This document shows, piece by piece, positions 57,834 to 64,000 of a DNA stretch of 64,000 nucleotides; position 1 is the stretch's first letter, and every line of letters starts with the position of its first letter. The position numbers and the translations under genes were made by a program. The DNA is from Hyperoodon ampullatus (lineage: Eukaryota; Chordata; Mammalia; Artiodactyla; Ziphiidae), in the NCBI GenBank assembly GCA_949752795.1, contig OX457063.1, positions 68,161,783 to 68,225,782 on the forward strand, given 5' to 3'. The notes under the pieces were generated by a model. That model made no database searches. It was not told the origin of the DNA and saw nothing but the letters and a program-made list of their open reading frames with translations.

Positions 57834-60800
57834 AGAGGGAGCAGGAAGGATGAAGGATTTGCCATGTTACGACAAATGAACAATCCTTCAATATTAAGGT
57901 AAATGTGACCTGGAAAAAAAATTGCAAGGGAATCCTAGTCTGTTACCTGCTACCTGCCCATTGATTAGGAATTTGTCCTGTGATCTACTTGAGTACTGTA
58001 CTCAAATAAGAGAACCCTCCACTAGTGCTATGTCTGATACTGTGGGCCAGGACTGCTGAACAGAGAAGAAAGACTTCTTCAGCAATCCTCATCCTATGTC
58101 AGCTTGTTCTCTTAGGCATCGAAGAAGGACCAGTTTGCTGGCAGAGAGTTCCTAGTAAGTACAGATATTGTGCTGCAAGGAGCACATAAAGGCACAGTTC
58201 TCTTGCAGGCTGCTTGGATAACTCAAAATGGAAGGTGTACTGTGGTTAATCAACTTACAGGCTCAGAACCCTGAGATGCTATCCCAGTCCTATCAAGAGG
58301 GACTCTATCTCACAGGAACAGCCTCAAAAGATTAAGCAAACACACAGATACTTGAATACACACACACACACACACAGCACAATGCCCATTTATTAACTCA
58401 CAATAAGAAATTCTGCTCTTAAGCAGACTAAATTGTTCACATTTACAAAGTATCATTTTCCTTCCCAATAAGCAAGATAGGCACATAGCAGGTGATCCAT
58501 ACATATCTATTTAATTTAATTTAACTATCAAATTATAAGTAGAATGTGGAGTCATCACCTTACAGTCAGGGACACATCTCTCAAGGAAACTGAATGGTCA
58601 TACAGTCGGCACATTCATTCCCTGTAAATGAATGGTTTATGCAGGATGCCAAGTTATCTGAAGGTTGCTGGGAAACTGCAGAATTAGAAATGAGGGACAA
58701 GGTATCTCAAGAAATGACTCTCAAGAAAGGAAGATTAAGACCTGTTCGTGTAATACTGGGTGAGTCCTGTGAAGGAAAACATAATGCTTGAGTGCGCTAG
58801 AGATACCTCTTCTCCTTGATGAGGTTGGACGGGCCCTGCCTACACTGACCCTAGTTCTCCTTCTGTAACTCCATGGCTGGCCAGATGCATTCTGATGCAC
58901 TCAGACTTTTTCCCCCTTGGATCACAGCTGTCTCATCAGCCCGAAAATGGTTCTAACTCTCTTTTCACATTGACCCAAGTCTGCTCAGATCCAGAAGGTA
59001 CTAAACTTAAATGTTAAGCTTTCAAAAGCAGTACCATTTTCCTCATTTTTTGGTTATTTTTGATAGAGAAAGGAAAGAGGGGGAGATGAAACATATTGTA
59101 GCCTCTGGATAGCCACAATCCAGATTATATAAAATGAACTCTGTAAGGTTAGAATTCCATATAGAATTTTTATGCCTGCCAAAGTAAGATGAAGCACGTT
59201 TTATGAGAGAATCATTAATATCTGTCACATATAGACAACTACTGCTTAATTATAAATCAATTCCATTTTTGAGCTCTTTGCACTATTTTGGAAGTATGTT
59301 TTTAAATCCTTACCAAGCTAATGAGATTTAAAGTGTTTATTTTATTGATATATTAAACCTATAATAAATGTTGTGAGAACAAATGTATTTTGTTACACCA
59401 ACATCACCAATATTCTGTGTATTAACAAAACAAAATAGGTCACATCTTAATAATTTCATGTCACATGCTCCTTCTACTAAAACTCAATCATCTGTCCTTG
59501 TGTCTTAAACCTACTGCTCATCCTAAGTACAGCATGTGCCCAAATAGATGCATTTACATCATGTTCTCTATTTTAACAAACTTCTATTAGCACATGTGAG
59601 GTGTATCTATTCTGAATCTAAGGCCTTTCCAGCAAGAATATGTACCTTTCTCTTGTTCTGTAATAGGCAGAAATATAACCAAAATGTCACAAAGGCAATA
59701 GAGAACCCAGCAGACAGACAAAGAAACAAAAATCCCCTCCTGGATGCATCAGGGTCGAGGCCAGTGAAACTCTATCTGAATTTGCCAGCTCTGGGATTTC
59801 TCCAAAAACAAATGAAAAGCCTACATAGAGCATGCATTCCAGGGATTATGAACTCATTTTGGTTTATGCTCTTTAAAAAGGTCTACAGCTGTATTCAAAA
59901 TACATCCAGCTAATCTCTAGGCCTGGGGACGGACACGAAGCCAGGAGCCCCAGCTGGGACATACAGGCAGGAATCAATTTAAACCCTTTTGGCAGGACAT
60001 GGGGTGGTTTGCTATAATGAATGTTAAGGAGGGATACCAGACCATGGAAAATTGGGTGTTTTTCTTTCCTGAGTATTAAAGAGATGATAAATTGATGTAT
60101 AAAAGTATGTAGGAGACTCTCAGAAAAGCTATTGTTCAAGCTGGATAGGTGCTATGTCAGTGTGACAATGAAGACTTAATAAAAATAAATCAGGGTTTAA
60201 GGTTGGGGAAGTCCTGACTGTGCTATTGAGAGGAGAAAGATCACCTAGGACTTCAAGCTAGGACTTAACAGAAAAGAGAGGGCGTTCATTTGTAGACACT
60301 TCAACATCAGTGAAGCAACAAAGCTCCCAAAGTTCTTAGAATTCTACATGTTTCTTAGTAACTACTTCCAAGGGAGCTAATAATCATATTCGAGAACCAT
60401 AATTCAAAAGTAAAAATGGTAGAGGAAGGGATATTTAAAGCTTGAAATCAGTTTTGTAAGTACCAAGTGAAGTGATCTACAAATATAGTTATAGTCCAAA
60501 ATGTGCCTCTTCAGGTTATGAGAATTCACATTTATGAAGCGTTTTATATAATACTCCTTCCTTTGGCTTCTGAGGCATTTCTTCCCATTAACAGGGGCCA
60601 GTTTGGATTTCCTTCACCTCCTGAGCCACATGTAGTCACCCTTGCATATCTACTTAGCTTGTTCTGCATCAAATTCTCCCCTCAGGAAACTTTGGTTTTG
60701 CTAATTTATAGCAGCAGAAATAATCTCAGGCCATTTATGATGTCAACATGTTTAGTGAATGTGACATAATTTGCCTTGTTTTCATTGCTTTCCTTTGTCT

Positions 60801-60884
60801 TTGAATTGTGTTTATTATTGTTAAAAGTTTACTTGTTTGTGGTAAAGTTTGAGTCATAGTATTATCTTGTAATAGTAATACTAA
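57834..60884. other. unclassified noncoding DNA
   Basis: About 3 kb with no recognised repeat or exon apart from a (CA)n at 58358-58377. The longest open frame (59548-59913, plus) shows no domain. Confidence 0.5.
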
Positions 60885-61075
60885 TATATAACCTTCTGAG
60901 CACTGACAATGTGAGGCACTTATGCCAACATTAACTTATGTTAATCCTCGCACATCCTAAGAGGTAGGTATTATTATTATTCCTTTATCTGACGTGGAAT
61001 CTGAAGCACAAATTCATTATCTTATTCAAGATTATAGAGTTAGTAAGTGGCAGAACTGGGATGCTTTGTGTTTGA
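60885..61075 (-). mobile_element. MIR SINE
   Basis: Reverse-complement MIR: 'gagcactgacaatgtgaggc', 'ttaatcctcgcacatcctaa', 'gaggtaggtattattattat', 'tagtaagtggcagaactggg'. Confidence 0.88.
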
Positions 61076-61305
61076 GTATAGTCTTAAGTATACTATGATA
61101 AGGGGTAAAAATTGCCTAACAAGAGCAAAGGAACAGCTATTTTCTAATTAATGAAGGGAAAAAACCTTGTCAGGGTCCATTATGACAACTTATTTTAACA
61201 ACTATTAAAATAATTGTGTCCAATTTAATGGAATATTGTGTTGTTTTAGTCTAAGTAAATGTTCATGTGAGGGCTCAAAAACACATGACCTAACAAAACA
61301 TGTAC

Positions 61306-61505
61306 NNNNNNNNNNNNNNNNNNNNNNNNNNNNNNNNNNNNNNNNNNNNNNNNNNNNNNNNNNNNNNNNNNNNNNNNNNNNNNNNNNNNNNNNNNNNNNN
61401 NNNNNNNNNNNNNNNNNNNNNNNNNNNNNNNNNNNNNNNNNNNNNNNNNNNNNNNNNNNNNNNNNNNNNNNNNNNNNNNNNNNNNNNNNNNNNNNNNNNN
61501 NNNNN
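61306..61505. other. assembly gap (200 N)
   Basis: Exactly 200 consecutive N. The round length suggests a placeholder rather than a measured size. Frames that read through it are meaningless. Confidence 0.99.
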
Positions 61506-62190
61506 CCCAACAATTGCACTATTGGACATTCATCCCACAGAAATGAAAACCTATGTTCACACAACCACCTATACATGAATGTTCCTAACAGCTTTATTCA
61601 TAATAGACAAAAACAGGAAATAATCCAAATGTCCTTCAAAGGGTGAATGGTTAAACCAACTGTAACACATCCTACCATGGAATAGTACCTAGCAGTAAAA
61701 AGGAACAAACAATTGATGCATGGGACAATTTAGAATGGATCTCAGGGAAATTAGGCTGAGTGGGGAAAAAACCCAATTCTCAAATACACAGTGAGTTATT
61801 CCATTTATAAAACACTTTTGAAATAACCACATTATAGAAATGGAAAACAGATTCATGGTTGTCAGGAGTTAGGGATGGGAGAGACAGGGTGATATGTGGC
61901 GACTAGGAGATAATATGAGGGAGCCTAATGGTCATGGAACACTCTTGAATCTGGATTGTGGTGGTTGTTACACAGATATACACGTGATAAAATTAAATAC
62001 AACTACACATATATATGAATGCAAGTGTCTGGACTGTACCAATGTCAACTTCCTCGTTTTGGTATTATATTTAAGCTGTGCAAAAGGTTACCATCAGGGA
62101 AAACTGGTTGAAGCGTAAGCAGGACCTCCCTGTACATTTTTGGGCAACTTCCTGTCAATCCGTAATTATTTCAAAACAAAAATTTAAAAC
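61506..62190 (+). mobile_element. old L1M ORF2 end and 3'UTR, left end in the gap
   Basis: 'caattgcactattggacatt' and 'aacagctttattcataatag' belong to the ORF2 end. The 3'UTR follows ('ggattgtggtggttgttaca', 'ttccatttataaaacacttt', 'tgtaattatttcaaaac' type end). Its 5' side is hidden by the gap. Confidence 0.82.
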
Positions 62191-62766
62191 AAAACATGAA
62201 ATTTGCCCCATTTAAATTTTTGGCAATCACATTTTTGAATTACAATGATTTATCCCTTTAAGGTTTTCCTTTCAGGAGTAAATTATACTTGCAAAACAGG
62301 GGAAGACTGTTCAGATAAAAAGCTGTCCTTTTTCTTTGAGCAGAATGTTCCCTAGAGGGATTTGGGATAAGATGTAAAATACATTTTGTGCTGGGTTCCC
62401 CTCTCTGAAGCACCCATATCAACTACCAGCATTTTGATACCAGGAAAACCAAGTTCTATCAACATCAAGGATAACCTTGAGGAGAAAACAAGTCACTGAA
62501 AAACAACACTCAGACTGAGAAATTTGAACATGCATTATGGTTTTCATTAAGAATCAAAAACAGATCTTATTAACTTAATTAATTCAAAATATCACTGTGT
62601 AACAAATTAAAGATTCACCATCTGCAAATCTTGACCTATAAGCTACATGGCACTATACTGCTACATCTATATAGGTATAGATACAAAGATAGATAGGGAG
62701 ATACAAATACAGAATACAGAGAGATCTAGATCTGGATCTGGATGTGTACTTATCTGGTGTAATACA
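62191..62766. other. unclassified noncoding DNA
   Basis: No gene recognised. There is a short gata/gatctg low-complexity patch near 62680-62750. Confidence 0.5.
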
Positions 62767-62855
62767 ACATAGTTTGGTTCCTTTTTTTTTTTTAATACAA
62801 CTGATTTTTATTTATTTATTTTATTTTTTAAATTTATTTTTGGCTGTGTTGGGTC
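62767..62855 (-). mobile_element. CHR-1 SINE tail remnant
   Basis: A T-rich tail with ttta units leads to 'tttggctgtgttgggtc', the reverse complement of the CHR-1 3' end. The rest of the SINE is absent here because an L1 starts at once; the remainder may lie beyond the window on the far side of that L1. Confidence 0.7.
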
Positions 62856-64000
62856 TTTTTTTAACATCTTTATTGGAGTATAATTGCTTTACAATGGTGT
62901 GTTAGTTTCTGCTTTATAACAAAGTGAATCAGCTAAATGTATACATATATCCCCGTATCTCCTCCCTCTTGTGTCTCCCTCCCACCCTCCCTATCTCACC
63001 CCTCTAGGTGGGCACAAAGCACTGAGCCAATCTCCCTGTGCTATGCGGCTGCTTCCCACTAGCTATCTATTTTACGTTGGGTAGTATATATATGTCCATG
63101 CCACTCTCTCACTTTGTCCCAGCTTATCCTTCCCCCTCCCCATGTCCTCAAGTCCATTCTCTACGTCTGCATCTTTATTCCTGTCCTGCCCCTAGGTTCT
63201 TCAGAACCATTTATTTTTTCTTAGATTCCATATATATGTGTTAGCATACGGTATTTGTTTTTTCTCTTTCTGACTTACTTCACTCTGTATGACAGATTCT
63301 AGGTCCATCCACCTCACTACAAATAAATCAATTTCGTTTCTTTGTATGGCTAAGTAATATTCCATTGTATATACGTGCCACATCTCCTTTACCCATTCAT
63401 CTGTAGATGGACACTTAGGTTGCTTCCATGTCCTGGCTATTGTAAATAAAGCTGCAGTGAACATTGTGGTACTTGACTCTTTTTGAATGATGGTTTTCTC
63501 AGGGTATATGCCCAGTAGTGGGATTGTTGGGTCATATGGTAGTTTACTTTTAGTTTTTTAAGAAACCTCCATATTGTTCTCCATAGTGGCTATATCAATT
63601 TACATTCCCACCAACAGTGCAAGAGGGTTTCCCTTTTCTCCAAACCCTCTCCAGCATTTATTGTTTGTAGATTTTTTGATGGTGGCCATTCTGACTGGTG
63701 TGAGGTGATACCTCATTGTAATTTTGATTTGCATTTCTCTAATGATTAGTGATGTTCAGCATCCTATCATGTGTTTGTTGGCAATCTGTACATCTTCTTT
63801 GGAGAAATGTCTATTTAGGTCTTCTGCCCATTTTTGGATTGGGTTGTTTGTTTTTCTGGTATTAAGCTGAATGAGCTACTTGTAAATTTTGGAGATTAAT
63901 CCTTTGTCAGTTGCTTCATCTGTAAATATTTTCTCCCATTCTGAGGATTGTCTTTTCGTCTTGTTCATGGTTTCCTTTGCTGTGCAAAAGCGTTGAAGTT
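62856..64000 (-). mobile_element. L1 3' part, continues past the window edge
   Basis: Minus strand: 'ttaacatctttattggagta', 'ggtgtgttagtttctgcttt' and 'caaagtgaatcagctaaatg' are the same 3'UTR as the L1 at 23701. The ORF2 C-terminal region follows ('ccattcatctgtagatggac') and runs off the right end. It looks younger than most L1s here. Confidence 0.93.
63201..64000 (-). pseudogene. L1 ORF2 C-terminal part (partial)
   Basis: The open piece 63201-63464 encodes 'TWKQPKCPSTDEWVKEMWHV' followed by 'YTMEYYLAIQRNEIDLF', the conserved ORF2 C-terminal block. Upstream ORF2 continues beyond the window. Frame breaks near 63465-63650 indicate it is not intact. Confidence 0.85.

Noticed and set aside
61205..61646. 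Open frames of 79-136 codons
   Set aside because: They read through 200 N and are not real.

Overview
The window is mammalian nuclear DNA, almost certainly from a cetacean (dolphin or whale lineage). The main evidence is eleven copies or remnants of tRNA-derived SINEs of the CHR-1 and CHR-2 types that are typical of whales and their relatives. They share the head gcttccctggtggcgcagtgg, with recognisable pol III A and B boxes. The L1 elements also have a Cetartiodactyla/Cetacea-type 3' end, and there are no ruminant BovB or Bov-tA copies. I found no protein-coding exon, no tRNA, rRNA or snRNA gene and no CRISPR array. Every open reading frame I examined is a chance frame in unique sequence, a frame across a SINE, or a broken remnant of L1 ORF1 or ORF2. 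The region is intergenic or deep intronic.

Layout. 0-5.7 kb: mostly unclassified DNA with decayed MIRs, a (CA)n tract and a MER5-like hAT fossil. 5.7-7.8 kb: 5' part of an old L1M with ORF1 remnants. 8.9-10.2 kb: an MLT1-like LTR split by a younger solo LTR, then an L2 tail. 10.2-19 kb: mostly unclassified, with a CHR-1 SINE at 15.5 kb in a perfect duplication. 19.3-21.5 kb: an old L1 with a 5' inversion. 22.8-27.5 kb: a CHR-2 SINE and a 3.8-kb 5'-truncated L1 keeping most of a decayed ORF2. 28-30 kb: a 219-bp L1 tail with a 16-bp duplication and a MER21-like LTR with GATA repeats. 32.5-35.1 kb: a compound of two SINEs and an L1 whose 5'UTR is joined straight to its 3' end. 35.4 kb: a solo class-I-like LTR with a 4-bp duplication. 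36.2-39.9 kb: several SINEs and an L1M tail. 43.3-44.7 kb: a four-layer nest (L2, two L1s, CHR-2). 45.6-48.9 kb: L1M and HAL1 remnants. 50.8-53.6 kb: MIRs, a CHR-2 and a processed-mRNA-like retrocopy. 55.3-57.8 kb: a compound microsatellite, a CHR-1 and an L1. 61.3 kb: a 200-base assembly gap. 62.8 kb to the end: an L1 running out of the window.

No genes act together here. What can be read is a layered history of retrotransposition, dated relatively by nesting and by target-site duplications (TSDs). No new biological system is supported. The most informative items are the compound at 32.5-35.1 kb, the internally deleted L1, the SINE with a possible 3' transduction, the unidentified retrocopy at 53.3 kb and the microsatellite that seems to have grown from a SINE target-site duplication. 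Repeat family names are recognised from memory of consensus features and were not verified by a search.
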